Shown piece after piece: positions 8,042 to 15,359 of a DNA stretch of 15,372 nt. The position numbers were made by a program, and so were the translations under genes. The first letter of the stretch is position 1. Every line of letters starts with the position of its first letter. The stretch is taken from assembly GCA_900556455.1 (NCBI GenBank), contig USOV01000021.1, positions 1-15,372 of the forward strand, read 5' to 3'. The notes under the pieces are model-generated. The model made no database searches. It saw only the letters and a list, made by a program, of their open reading frames with translations, and was not told the DNA's origin. This DNA comes from an uncultured Clostridium sp. Lineage in GTDB: Bacteria > Bacillota > Clostridia > TANB77 > CAG-508.

Positions 8042-8065
8042 TCTCATCCTGTCGCATAGATGAGA
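8042..8065. other. Weak hairpin between ftsK and the next gene
   Basis: TCTCATC (8042-8048) and GATGAGA (8059-8065) can form a 7-base-pair stem with a 10-base loop. On the minus strand the following bases are A-rich rather than T-rich, so it is not a clear terminator. It may be an RNA-processing or attenuation structure, or chance. Confidence 0.3.
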
Positions 8066-8081
8066 TTATAGTAAGAAATTT

Positions 8082-10394
8082 TTATTCTGTTGGGTGTTCT
8101 GGTGGTTTTGCCATTTTTAACTCTTCCCATCTTTCTTTTGGCATTAGTACTTTTCTTGGTTTACTTCCTTCATACCCAGAAATTATCCCTCTTTCTTCCA
8201 TTTGGTCTATTATTCTTCCTGCTCTTGCATATCCTACTTTGAATTTTCTTTGTATATATGATGCTGAAGCTTGCCCCATTTCTATTACTGCATCTATTGC
8301 TTCCATTAAAAATGGGTCTGTTTCGTCGTTCATTTCTTCATCTATTTCTTTTTCTGTAGAGTTTGCCTTTTCTATTTTTTCTAGTACATCTTCACTATAA
8401 GTTGGTCCACCATTTTCTTTTAGGAACTCAACTATGTTTTCTACTTCGTTGTCTGAAATAAATGCGCATTGTACTCTTTGTTTTTTTTGCCCACCAGACA
8501 TTGCAAATAGCATATCTCCTTTTCCAAGTAGTTTTTCTGCTCCTCCGCAGTCCAAAATTGTTCTTGAGTCTATTTGAGATGTTACTGCAAATGCAATTCT
8601 TGTTGCAATATTTGCTTTAATAAGTCCTGTAATTACATCAACAGATGGTCTTTGTGTTGCAATTACCAAGTGCATTCCTGCTGCTCTTGCCTTTTGTGCT
8701 AATCTACAAATTGCCTCTTCAACATCTTTTGAAGCTACCATCATTAAGTCTGCAAGCTCGTCTATGATTATTACAATTTGTGGTAATTTTTCATCTAGTC
8801 CTTCTTTTTCTAATGCCTCATTATAGCCTTGTATTTCTCTTACATTTTTTTCAGCAAATAAATGGTACCTATTTTCCATTTCTTGAACTGCCCAAGCAAG
8901 TGCTCCTGCTGCTTTTTTAGGGTCTGTAACAACTGGAATTAAAAGGTGTGGTATTCCATTATATATTGAGAGTTCAACAACTTTAGGGTCAACCATTACA
9001 AGTTTTACTTCACTTGGTTTTGCTTTATAAATAATACTTGTTATTAAAGTGTTTATACAAACACTTTTACCAGAACCTGTGCTACCTGCAATTAAAACAT
9101 GGGGCATTTTTGCAATATCTGTTACCACAAGTTCTCCTGCTGCATCTTTTCCTAATGCAAATGATAATTTTGATTTTGAATTTTTAAATTTATCACTATC
9201 AATAATATCTCTTAAAGCAACTACCTCTTTTTCTTTGTTTGGTATTTCTATTCCTACTGCTTGTTTTCCTGGAATTGGGGCTTCTATTCTTATGCTTTCA
9301 GCAGCCAAGCTAAGTGCAATATCATCTGCTAGATTTGCAATTTTACTTACTCTTACACCTTCAGCAGGTTTAAGTTCATATCTTGTTATAGTTGGTCCAA
9401 CAGATACATTTTCTACTTTTGCAGAAACTCCAAAACTATATAATGTTCTTTGAAGTTTACTTGCTGTATCTTGAATTGCCTTTTTTGTACTCTTAGTGCC
9501 TATTTTTCCTTCTTTTAGTAAATCCACTGGTGGAAATTCATAATTTTGGTCTTCAACTGTTAAAGTGTGTTCTAGTGTTAGAACTTCTCTTGATTTGTCT
9601 TCTTTTACTTCTTCTTGTTTTTCAAATAATCCATTATTTGATTTGTTTTCTCCATTTATGTTATTTGTTGGTATTTTAATTTTTATTTGTTCATCTAAAA
9701 TCTCAGCTTCTGCTTTTTCTTTTTCCTTCTTGCTAAATAATCCATGATGTGTTTTTTCTTCTTTTATCTCTATTTCTGGTTCTTGTTGAATTTTATTTTT
9801 CTTAGAAGTTTTTGCTTCTTTTTCTTTTAAGATTTCTCGTTCTTCTTTCTCTGCTTCTCTTTCTTCTACTATGTTTTTCACGATTTCTGCTGGTTTTATT
9901 CCATATAAGAATACTATAGATATTATTCCTCCTCCAATTACAAGTATTACTGTTCCAACAGTATCAATTAGTTGTATAAGTGGATATGCAAAAATTGCTC
10001 CAATTGCTCCTCCACCAATGCTTTTCATTCCCTCTTCATATGCAGCCACAACTGTTGCTTCAAATTCATTATTATTTACATCTATATTTCCTTTGAATAC
10101 TGTTATTGCCACAGATACACATATTAGCAATACTAAATATTGCATTAGTTTTGATGTTGTATATTGTTTATCCTTTTCACACGCTACATTTATTGCAATT
10201 GAGAAAAATCCTACTGGTATTATGTATTTTATCCAGCCAATAATTCCTCCTAGCATTGGGCTCAAGTGTTCTCCTATATATCCAGATTGTACATATATTA
10301 ATATTGCTGATAGTACGCTTAATAGTAATAGCATTACTACTTGTAGGTCTTTATTATGTTTCTTTACTGCTCTTTTTGCTTTTTTTCTTGCCAT
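8082..10394 (-). CDS. ftsK: DNA translocase FtsK/SpoIIIE
   Basis: Membrane-anchored, ATP-driven hexameric pump that moves chromosomal DNA through the division or sporulation septum. It has 770 residues. The N-terminus has about four membrane segments (near 18-37, 46-70, 84-103 and 128-165). A charged Lys/Glu linker runs from about 172 to 285. The alpha/beta motor follows, with Walker A GSTGSGKS (437-444), Walker B VIIIDE (541-546) and the conserved QRPSVDVITG (581-590). The C-terminal winged-helix gamma domain (about 690-755, with YIQRKFKVGYARAGRIIDQME) reads orientation sequences in DNA. The start is fixed by GAAGGAG upstream of the ATG. Sequence alone cannot tell a vegetative FtsK from a sporulation SpoIIIE; a SpoIIIE role is likely since spoIVA is nearby. 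A terminator separates it from the upstream coiled-coil gene. Confidence 0.95.
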   Translation of the reverse strand: MARKKAKRAVKKHNKDLQVVMLLLLSVLSAILIYVQSGYIGEHLSPMLGGIIGWIKYIIPVGFFSIAINVACEKDKQYTTSKLMQYLVLLICVSVAITVFKGNIDVNNNEFEATVVAAYEEGMKSIGGGAIGAIFAYPLIQLIDTVGTVILVIGGGIISIVFLYGIKPAEIVKNIVEEREAEKEEREILKEKEAKTSKKNKIQQEPEIEIKEEKTHHGLFSKKEKEKAEAEILDEQIKIKIPTNNINGENKSNNGLFEKQEEVKEDKSREVLTLEHTLTVEDQNYEFPPVDLLKEGKIGTKSTKKAIQDTASKLQRTLYSFGVSAKVENVSVGPTITRYELKPAEGVRVSKIANLADDIALSLAAESIRIEAPIPGKQAVGIEIPNKEKEVVALRDIIDSDKFKNSKSKLSFALGKDAAGELVVTDIAKMPHVLIAGSTGSGKSVCINTLITSIIYKAKPSEVKLVMVDPKVVELSIYNGIPHLLIPVVTDPKKAAGALAWAVQEMENRYHLFAEKNVREIQGYNEALEKEGLDEKLPQIVIIIDELADLMMVASKDVEEAICRLAQKARAAGMHLVIATQRPSVDVITGLIKANIATRIAFAVTSQIDSRTILDCGGAEKLLGKGDMLFAMSGGQKKQRVQCAFISDNEVENIVEFLKENGGPTYSEDVLEKIEKANSTEKEIDEEMNDETDPFLMEAIDAVIEMGQASASYIQRKFKVGYARAGRIIDQMEERGIISGYEGSKPRKVLMPKERWEELKMAKPPEHPTE

Positions 10395-10435
10395 TTTTTC
10401 TCCTTCTATATCTTATCATTTTCATATCAATTCTA

Positions 10436-10486
10436 ATAAAAAAGCCAGAATTTTTTTAAATCATAGATTTAATATTTTCTGACTTT
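10436..10486 (-). terminator. Terminator after the coiled-coil gene, before ftsK
   Basis: On the minus strand, AAAGTCAGAA (10486-10477) pairs with TTCTGGCTTT (10450-10441) through one T-G wobble, enclosing a smaller TTAAATC/GATTTAA hairpin. A run of six T follows. It lies 8 bases after the stop of the coiled-coil gene. I see no equally clear promoter between it and ftsK. Confidence 0.68.
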
Positions 10487-10493
10487 CAGATTA

Positions 10494-10952
10494 TTATTTA
10501 AGTTCTTTTCTGTTAATTTCTATTGTTTTTATAGCTTCATTAATTGATACGTTTACATTGTTTATTGCATTTTCTAAGTTTGCAAGTATTGCATCTGCAT
10601 AGTCTTTTGTTCCTTTTGATATTTCTCTTGACATCTCATTTGCTGTTTCTATTATTTCTGCTTTTTGGTCATATGCCTTTCTTGTTATTTCATGTTCATC
10701 TATCATAGCAATAATTCTGTTTTCTGCTTCTCTTACTATGCCATCAGCTTCTTTTTTTGCTTCTTCTAGAATTCTATTTCTTTCTTCTTTTACCCATTTT
10801 GCTTGTTTTAATTCGTCTGGCAATTTTAATCTTATTTCTTTTATTATCTCTAAAATTTCGTCTTTCTCTACAATTCCTTTTTCAGTAAATGGTATGTTTT
10901 TACTTCTCTCCATTATGTCCTCTAGTGTTTCTAACAATGTGAAAATTTCCAT
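10494..10952 (-). CDS. Small coiled-coil protein of unknown function (ATPase-subunit-H-like)
   Basis: It encodes 152 residues, almost entirely helical. Residues 60-100 (with VKEERNRILEEAKKEADGIV) have the Ala/Glu/Arg-rich pattern seen in V- or F-type ATP synthase stalk subunits and DivIVA-like scaffolds; automatic annotation often calls such proteins ATPase. There is no Walker motif, no membrane segment and no ATP synthase gene nearby, so an enzymatic role is not supported. A structural or scaffold role is an inference. The start at 10952 is chosen over the ATG at 11009 because AAAGGGG lies 7 bases upstream and the longer form would overlap rsmD. The gap to rsmD is 4 bases, and its ribosome site lies at the end of rsmD, which suggests translational coupling. 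A terminator follows. Confidence 0.78.
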   Translation of the reverse strand: MEIFTLLETLEDIMERSKNIPFTEKGIVEKDEILEIIKEIRLKLPDELKQAKWVKEERNRILEEAKKEADGIVREAENRIIAMIDEHEITRKAYDQKAEIIETANEMSREISKGTKDYADAILANLENAINNVNVSINEAIKTIEINRKELK

Positions 10953-10956
10953 TTTT

Positions 10957-11514
10957 CTACCCCTTTCGAATAAATATGAGCCATACACTTCCATATTTTC
11001 TCTTATCAAAAATTTCTACTTTTTCTATTTTTAAAATTTCTCGTTCTTTATTTATATCATCTGTTTCTATAATAATAGTTCCATCTTCGGTTAGCAAATC
11101 GCTCATAATTATCTTTTGTAAACTTTCTATTGCTAAATTTGTTTTATATGGTGGGTCTAAAAATACTATATCAAATTTTTTATTTTGTTTTGATAAGTTT
11201 TCCAGAACTTCTTGATATTCTTTATTTATTATAGTTGCTTTATCTAAATTGTTTGTATTTATAATATTTTGTTTTATAACTTTTATCGCATCAGGCACTT
11301 TATCACAAAATACAGCTTCTTTTGCTCCTCTACTTAATGCTTCTATTCCTAATGCCCCTGTTCCTGCAAATAAATCTAAAACAACTGCATCTTTAACTTC
11401 AAATTGTATTATATTAAACAATGCTTCTTTTACTCTATCTAATGTTGGTCTTGTATTATCTCCATCTAAGGAAATTAATTTTTTTCCTCTAGATTTGCCA
11501 CTAATTACTCTCAT
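10957..11514 (-). CDS. rsmD: 16S rRNA (guanine(966)-N(2))-methyltransferase RsmD
   Basis: Transfers a methyl group from S-adenosylmethionine to N2 of G966 in 16S rRNA during small-subunit assembly. It has 185 residues, the normal length. It opens with the family signature MRVISGKSRGKKL, then TRPTLDRVKEALFNI (21-35). The SAM-binding motif is DLFAGTGALGIEALSRG (47-63), and the catalytic DPPY is at 120-123. An AGAGG ribosome site precedes the ATG, and a near-perfect sigma-A promoter lies upstream (11540-11567). In many Bacillota coaD follows rsmD; here a small coiled-coil gene takes that place. Confidence 0.95.
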   Translation of the reverse strand: MRVISGKSRGKKLISLDGDNTRPTLDRVKEALFNIIQFEVKDAVVLDLFAGTGALGIEALSRGAKEAVFCDKVPDAIKVIKQNIINTNNLDKATIINKEYQEVLENLSKQNKKFDIVFLDPPYKTNLAIESLQKIIMSDLLTEDGTIIIETDDINKEREILKIEKVEIFDKRKYGSVWLIFIRKG

Positions 11515-11539
11515 GTATAAACCTCTTTTATACCTATAT

Positions 11540-11567
11540 ATTTTATTTCATTTTTGAAATATGTCAA
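11540..11567 (-). promoter_or_regulatory. Sigma-A promoter of rsmD
   Basis: Minus strand -35 box TTGACA (11567-11562, perfect) and -10 box TAAAAT (11545-11540), with a 16-base spacer. The start would be near 11533, giving a leader of about 20 bases. It lies in the 222-base divergent region 11515-11736. I see no equally good promoter there for the sortase gene on the + strand, although TACTAT and TATAAT-like strings occur. Confidence 0.75.
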
Positions 11568-11736
11568 TAGAATTCATCAAATTGTAATATAGATATAATA
11601 TTTTTGTAACATTTTTAATTTTTTCAATATTTTTAATACATTATACATTATGTAATTCATTTTTTCAAGATTTTAGCAATTTTTTTTGGATATTTTATTT
11701 TGAATACTATTTTTGTTTTTTTGAAAGAATAATATT

Positions 11737-12362
11737 ATGAATCAAATTTTAGAAAATAAGAAAAGTAGACTGCAAAAAAAGAAAAGGTATGTGCTTCAAT
11801 TTTATATATCTTTTTTTATAATTATTTGTATTATTATATATTTTTCTTGGAAAAAATATTCTGAAAATAATATTTCAAAAATCTCTGATACCACTAGCAA
11901 AAGCTATAACATAACTCGTTTGTATTCCAATGGGAAAACTTCTGAATTTACAGCTAACAGTAATCAGATTTTTATAATAGGAACAATTAAAATACCTAAA
12001 ATAAATATTTCTTACCCTATTTTTTCAGAATATTCTGACGACCTTTTAAAAGTATCTGTATGTAAGCTTTATGGTTCAGTTTTAGGTGAGCCTGGCAATT
12101 TATGTATTATTGGGCATAATTACAATAATGGAGATTTTTTTAGTAATTTATATTTACTTAAAATAAATGATGTTATTAATATTTATGATTTAAATTCCAC
12201 TGAAAGTTCTTATTATATATATGAAATATATGAAGTTGAGCCTAATAATTTAGATTATTTGGACCAAAATACTGGGCGGCAAACAAGAAATCACCTTAAT
12301 TACTTGCAATAATTCTAACCGGTAAGCGTTTAATTTTTAAGGCAATAAAAAAAGGCAACTAA
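11737..12362 (+). pseudogene. Sortase gene, disrupted by two frameshifts
   Basis: The intact gene would encode a membrane-bound transpeptidase of about 207 residues that cuts a sorting motif and links the protein to the cell wall. Residues 17-38 form the membrane anchor after a basic start. The sortase fold begins near 78 (IFIIGTIKIPKINISYPI), and the catalytic histidine is H127 (IIGHNYNNGDFF). The open frame stops at 12312 after DQNTG, with a non-homologous tail. Removing one G from GGG at 12274-12276 restores GGKQEITLITC, with catalytic Cys (codon 12305-12307). Removing one base near 12320-12323 then restores KRLIFKAIKK, with catalytic Arg (codon 12327-12329), ending at TAA 12360-12362. Without these the product lacks Cys and Arg and should be inactive. 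The ribosome site is weak (GAAAG). The class is probably D/E-like; that is uncertain. It converges on a likely substrate gene. Confidence 0.82.
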
Positions 12363-12370
12363 TTGTTGCC
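12347..12370 (-). terminator. Terminator of the small wall-protein gene
   Basis: Minus strand: GGCAAC (12370-12365), loop AATTA, GTTGCC (12359-12354), then seven T. It lies 13 bases after the stop of the small gene. It overlaps the end of the disrupted sortase frame on the + strand, whose restored stop codon falls in the loop region. Confidence 0.82.
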
Positions 12371-12383
12371 CCCTTATTATTTA

Positions 12384-12758
12384 CTATGCGTTATAATCTC
12401 TAATTTTTTTATATGCATAAACAGCTGATACTGCAAATACAGCTATAAATATTAATCCTGTATAGTCTCCAGCGCCTGCATGTGGAGTTGTTGCTGGTCT
12501 ATTTTCATTAACCTTTGTGTTTGTATTAGTATTAGTGTTTGTATTTGTGTTTGTATTTAGATTTGTATTATTAGTTCCTTCTAGTATTTCCTCTTTGTTT
12601 TCGTTGTTCGATATGTTTCCTGTTTCGTTTTGAAGCATGTCATTAATTTCATCCATTATTGATGATCCTCCACTAGTTGCATATGTTGTATATGCTACTC
12701 CAACAACTAAAAGTAAAGCTATTAAACTTACAAGTATTTTCTTAAAATTTTTTTTCAT
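12384..12758 (-). CDS. Small secreted protein with a sorting-signal-like C-terminus (TPHAG)
   Basis: It encodes 124 residues. A signal peptide covers 1-27 (MKKNFKKILV, hydrophobic core, likely cut after TYA). The mature part is short and Asn/Thr/Glu-rich, with seven Asn-Thr pairs in a row (68-81). The C-terminus has the layout of a wall-sorting signal: TPHAG (91-95), a spacer, a membrane segment (about 100-116) and a basic tail KKIRDYNA. TPHAG would be a variant of LPXTG with Ala for Thr, so a dedicated sortase is likely, and a sortase gene lies 22 bases away in convergent orientation. The start at 12758 is preferred over the ATG at 12797 because the signal peptide begins there and GAGGGAG lies 9 bases upstream. 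It has its own promoter and terminator. The function is unknown; a wall or membrane stalk protein is an inference. Confidence 0.75.
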   Translation of the reverse strand: MKKNFKKILVSLIALLLVVGVAYTTYATSGGSSIMDEINDMLQNETGNISNNENKEEILEGTNNTNLNTNTNTNTNTNTNTKVNENRPATTPHAGAGDYTGLIFIAVFAVSAVYAYKKIRDYNA

Positions 12759-12805
12759 CCTTTGAAACTCCCTCTCTTTTATTAATATTATTACCACTAT
12801 ATATA

Positions 12806-12834
12806 TTTATACTACATTTTTTTCTTTTTTTCAA
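12806..12834 (-). promoter_or_regulatory. Sigma-A promoter of the small wall-protein gene
   Basis: Minus strand TTGAAA (12834-12829), a 17-base spacer, and TATAAA (12811-12806). It lies between the pgsA stop and the gene, which can therefore be transcribed on its own. I see no hairpin terminator after pgsA, so read-through is also possible. Confidence 0.65.
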
Positions 12835-12852
12835 GTCTTTTTTTTATTTTTT

Positions 12853-13446
12853 TTAATTTTTAAACAATTCTTTTCCATTTTTTATATAACTCCAGCCGGA
12901 AAAGATTGTTGCAATTGCTGATACAAACATAAATAATGTAGATAATATATTTATAACTAAATTATATCCACTTAAGTTTTTAGTTATAAATGCTGCAAAT
13001 GCATTTAAGTCTAAAAAGCTTAGAACAATTGCAATCATTTGAGTAACTGTTTTTAGTTTACCCCAAATATTTGCTGCAATAACTTGCCCACCCTTTTCTA
13101 CTGCAATTAATCTATAACCAGATACCACAAATTCTCTTGAAAGTACTATGATTGGTATCCATGCTGGTAATTTACCAAATTCTACTAATATTAGCATTGC
13201 TGATAACACTAATATTTTATCTGCAAGGGGGTCTGCAAATTTTCCAAATGTTGTAATTTGATTATTTTTTCTAGCAATTTTTCCATCCAAGTGGTCTGTT
13301 ATTGATGCGATTATAAAGATTAGATTTATTAGCCAATATGTTATTGGTATATTTAAAAATGTTCCTTGGATGTTTAAAAGAGATATTATTACCATCACTG
13401 GCACAAGTATTATTCTAAATATTGTTAGTTTATTTGGTAGATTCAT
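12853..13446 (-). CDS. pgsA: CDP-diacylglycerol--glycerol-3-phosphate 3-phosphatidyltransferase
   Basis: Makes phosphatidylglycerol phosphate from CDP-diacylglycerol and glycerol 3-phosphate, the committed step to phosphatidylglycerol and cardiolipin, in the cell membrane. It has 197 residues, the usual size. It opens with the family's MNLPNKLTIFRIILVPVMV. The CDP-alcohol phosphotransferase motif is complete: D51, D54, G55, A58, R59, G68, D72 and D76. Several hydrophobic membrane helices follow, and REFVVSGYR (about 104-112) is typical of PgsA rather than of cardiolipin or phosphatidylserine synthases. AAAGGAG precedes the ATG. It has its own promoter (13477-13505) in the short gap after spoIVA. 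Confidence 0.93.
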   Translation of the reverse strand: MNLPNKLTIFRIILVPVMVIISLLNIQGTFLNIPITYWLINLIFIIASITDHLDGKIARKNNQITTFGKFADPLADKILVLSAMLILVEFGKLPAWIPIIVLSREFVVSGYRLIAVEKGGQVIAANIWGKLKTVTQMIAIVLSFLDLNAFAAFITKNLSGYNLVINILSTLFMFVSAIATIFSGWSYIKNGKELFKN

Positions 13447-13476
13447 GATTTTTCTCCTTTATTTTTTATTGCATTT

Positions 13477-13505
13477 ATTTTATAATATGTTTTTTTGTTT
13501 TGCAA
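13477..13505 (-). promoter_or_regulatory. Sigma-A promoter of pgsA
   Basis: Minus strand TTGCAA (13505-13500), a 17-base spacer, and TAAAAT (13482-13477). It lies in the 65-base gap between the spoIVA stop and the pgsA start. This would let pgsA be expressed in growing cells while spoIVA is limited to sporulation. Confidence 0.6.
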
Positions 13506-13511
13506 GGGTTT

Positions 13512-14990
13512 TTAAAGAATTATACAAATTAATCCTCCGCTTCCTTCATTTACTATTCTTTCTAATGTTTCTTGTAATTTTCCTTGTGCTTCTTCTGGCA
13601 TTTTATATAATTTATTTTGTAATCCCTCGTTTACTAGTTCGTGTAGATTTTTTCCAAATATATTTGATTCCCATATTTTTTTAGGGTCATTTTCAAATTC
13701 AGATAATAAGAAATTTACCAATTCCTCTGACTGCTTTTCACTTCCAACTATTGGAGATACTTCTGTTTCTATATCTGCTCTTATCATATGTATTGATGGT
13801 GCTTTTGCACGAAGTCTAACTCCATATCTTGATCCTTGTTTTACCATTTCTGGTTCATCTAAAATTAGCTCATCCATACTAGGTGTAACTATTCCATAAC
13901 CTTTTTGTCTAACTGCTTGAAGTGCTGTAGCGACTTTATCATATTCTTTCTTTACACTTGCTAAATTTGATATTGTAGTAAATAAATCTGCTTCATTTGC
14001 CACTTCTACACCTGTAATTTCAGTAAGCACTTTGTAGAATAAATTTTCTTTTAAGGTTATATTTACATTAATTGACCCATCTCCTAAGTTGATTTCATCT
14101 ACACTTGTTTTTGATATTATTTCAGTTTGTTTTATTCTAGTAACTCCTGTTTCTATGTTTCTTATTGTTTTTACATCTTTAAAAGCTTCTCTTATTTCTT
14201 TTAAAAGTTCTACTTTTAACTCATGGTCTTCACCTAAGCCATCAATCCACCCTGGGAAGCTTATATTAATTCTTTCTATTGGGAATTCATATAATACTTT
14301 TCCTAAAATATTATTTATGTCATCACTGCTAAGTTGGGTACAGTTACTTGGTATTACTGATACTCCATATTTCTCTTCTAGCATATTTGCTAGTTCCATA
14401 GTTTCATTAGATTGTGGCATACTACTATTTAAAACAATTACAAATGGCTTATTCATTGCTTTTAGTTCATTTACAACTCTTTCTTCTGCCTCTATGTAAT
14501 CTTCTCTTGGTATTTCTGTTATACTACCATCTGTGGTAACTAATATTCCTATTGTTGAATGTTCTGTAATTACTTTCTTTGTTCCTATTTCTGCTGCTTG
14601 TTCAAATGGTATTTCTTCACTTGACCATGGTGTTTTTACCATTCTAGGCACATCATCTTCCATGTAGCCTAGTGCATTGTTTACTAAATACCCAACACAG
14701 TCTACTAGTCTTGTTCTTAGTTTTAAATTATCTCCTATTTTTATTTCTATTGCTTCATTTGGCACAAATTTTGGTTCTGTTGTCATTATTGTTCTTCCTG
14801 CTGCACTTTGTGGAAGTTCATCTCTTGCTCTTTCTTTTTTATAACTGTTTTCTATGTTTGGTAATACTAATAAATCCATAAAATTTTTAATAAATGTAGA
14901 TTTACCTGTTCTTACTGGTCCTACTACCCCAATATATATGTCCCCGTCCGTACGATTCGCAATATCCTTATATATATTTAAATCTTCCAT
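13512..14990 (-). CDS. spoIVA: Stage IV sporulation protein A (spore coat ATPase)
   Basis: ATP-driven polymerising protein that forms the basement layer of the spore coat on the forespore surface, made in the mother cell. It has 492 residues, the normal full length. The P-loop is GPVRTGKST (24-32, K30), with the conserved SAAGRTIMTTEPKFVPNEA (62-80) carrying the threonine switch, and LVDCVGY (95-101) as the Walker B region. The middle domain follows, and the C-terminus ends in the typical GLICIIL, the part that contacts SpoVM and anchors the protein in the family. AGGAGG stands 11 bases before the ATG. A possible sigma-E-type -10 element (TATACATT, 15052-15045) lies upstream. The gene shows that the organism belongs to a spore-forming lineage. 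Confidence 0.97.
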   Translation of the reverse strand: MEDLNIYKDIANRTDGDIYIGVVGPVRTGKSTFIKNFMDLLVLPNIENSYKKERARDELPQSAAGRTIMTTEPKFVPNEAIEIKIGDNLKLRTRLVDCVGYLVNNALGYMEDDVPRMVKTPWSSEEIPFEQAAEIGTKKVITEHSTIGILVTTDGSITEIPREDYIEAEERVVNELKAMNKPFVIVLNSSMPQSNETMELANMLEEKYGVSVIPSNCTQLSSDDINNILGKVLYEFPIERINISFPGWIDGLGEDHELKVELLKEIREAFKDVKTIRNIETGVTRIKQTEIISKTSVDEINLGDGSINVNITLKENLFYKVLTEITGVEVANEADLFTTISNLASVKKEYDKVATALQAVRQKGYGIVTPSMDELILDEPEMVKQGSRYGVRLRAKAPSIHMIRADIETEVSPIVGSEKQSEELVNFLLSEFENDPKKIWESNIFGKNLHELVNEGLQNKLYKMPEEAQGKLQETLERIVNEGSGGLICIIL

Positions 14991-15044
14991 AATAATTATT
15001 ACCTCCTAATTAATTTAAAATGTTTGTACTACTAAACTTTTATT

Positions 15045-15076
15045 AATGTATATTAGGAATTCGTAATAATTATTAC
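15045..15076 (-). promoter_or_regulatory. Possible sigma-E-type promoter of spoIVA
   Basis: Minus strand TATACATT (15052-15045) is close to the sigma-E -10 consensus CATACANT. The matching -35 region lies within an AT-only palindrome (15063-15076) and is not a clear match. In B. subtilis spoIVA is under sigma-E; the same is inferred here. Confidence 0.3.
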
Positions 15077-15098
15077 TATTTTTTTTATTTTTTGCAAA

Positions 15099-15359
15099 TT
15101 AATATCTTACTACCAATTTGTCAAATTTGGATTTTATGTATTTTTCTAGTTTTTGCATAAATTCGTTTGTTTTTATTTCTTTTTTTGCTACCATGCTTAG
15201 GCCTTTTTCCCAGCTAGCTGTTAGTTTTGGGTTTAGCATATCTGGCATTGAGCTATTTACTACGTCAAATATGGCTTCTCCTTTTTGTGTTGGTGTTATT
15301 ATTTGTGTTTTGTTATTTATTTCTATATATTTTATTCTTTCTAACTTTTTTATTATTTC
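15099..15359 (-). CDS. topB: C-terminal end of a type IA DNA topoisomerase (topoisomerase III-like), partial
   Basis: The last 86 residues and the stop codon of a gene that begins beyond the right edge. The sequence IITPTQKGEAIFDVV, then MLNPKLTASWEKGLSMVAKK and a closing helix ending KLVVRY, is the typical end of the TopB/TraE-like type IA topoisomerase core: the PT.KG.. segment, then LxPxLTxxWEKxL. These enzymes relax or decatenate DNA by single-strand passage. The catalytic tyrosine and Toprim domain lie in the missing part. There is no C-terminal zinc-finger extension. The reading frame is interrupted at 15360 by adapter sequence, not by biology. The gene is on the same strand as spoIVA, 108 bases upstream, with no clear terminator between. 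Confidence 0.82.
   Translation of the reverse strand, partial: EIIKKLERIKYIEINNKTQIITPTQKGEAIFDVVNSSMPDMLNPKLTASWEKGLSMVAKKEIKTNEFMQKLEKYIKSKFDKLVVRY

Noticed and set aside
10494..11009. Start at 11009 for the coiled-coil gene and annotation as an ATP synthase subunit
   Set aside because: The longer start overlaps rsmD by 53 bases and lacks a ribosome site. No ATP synthase genes or nucleotide-binding motif are present.
12384..12797. Start at 12797 for the small wall protein
   Set aside because: It would put 13 residues before a canonical signal peptide (MKKNFKKILV); the ATG at 12758 has a GAGGGAG site upstream.
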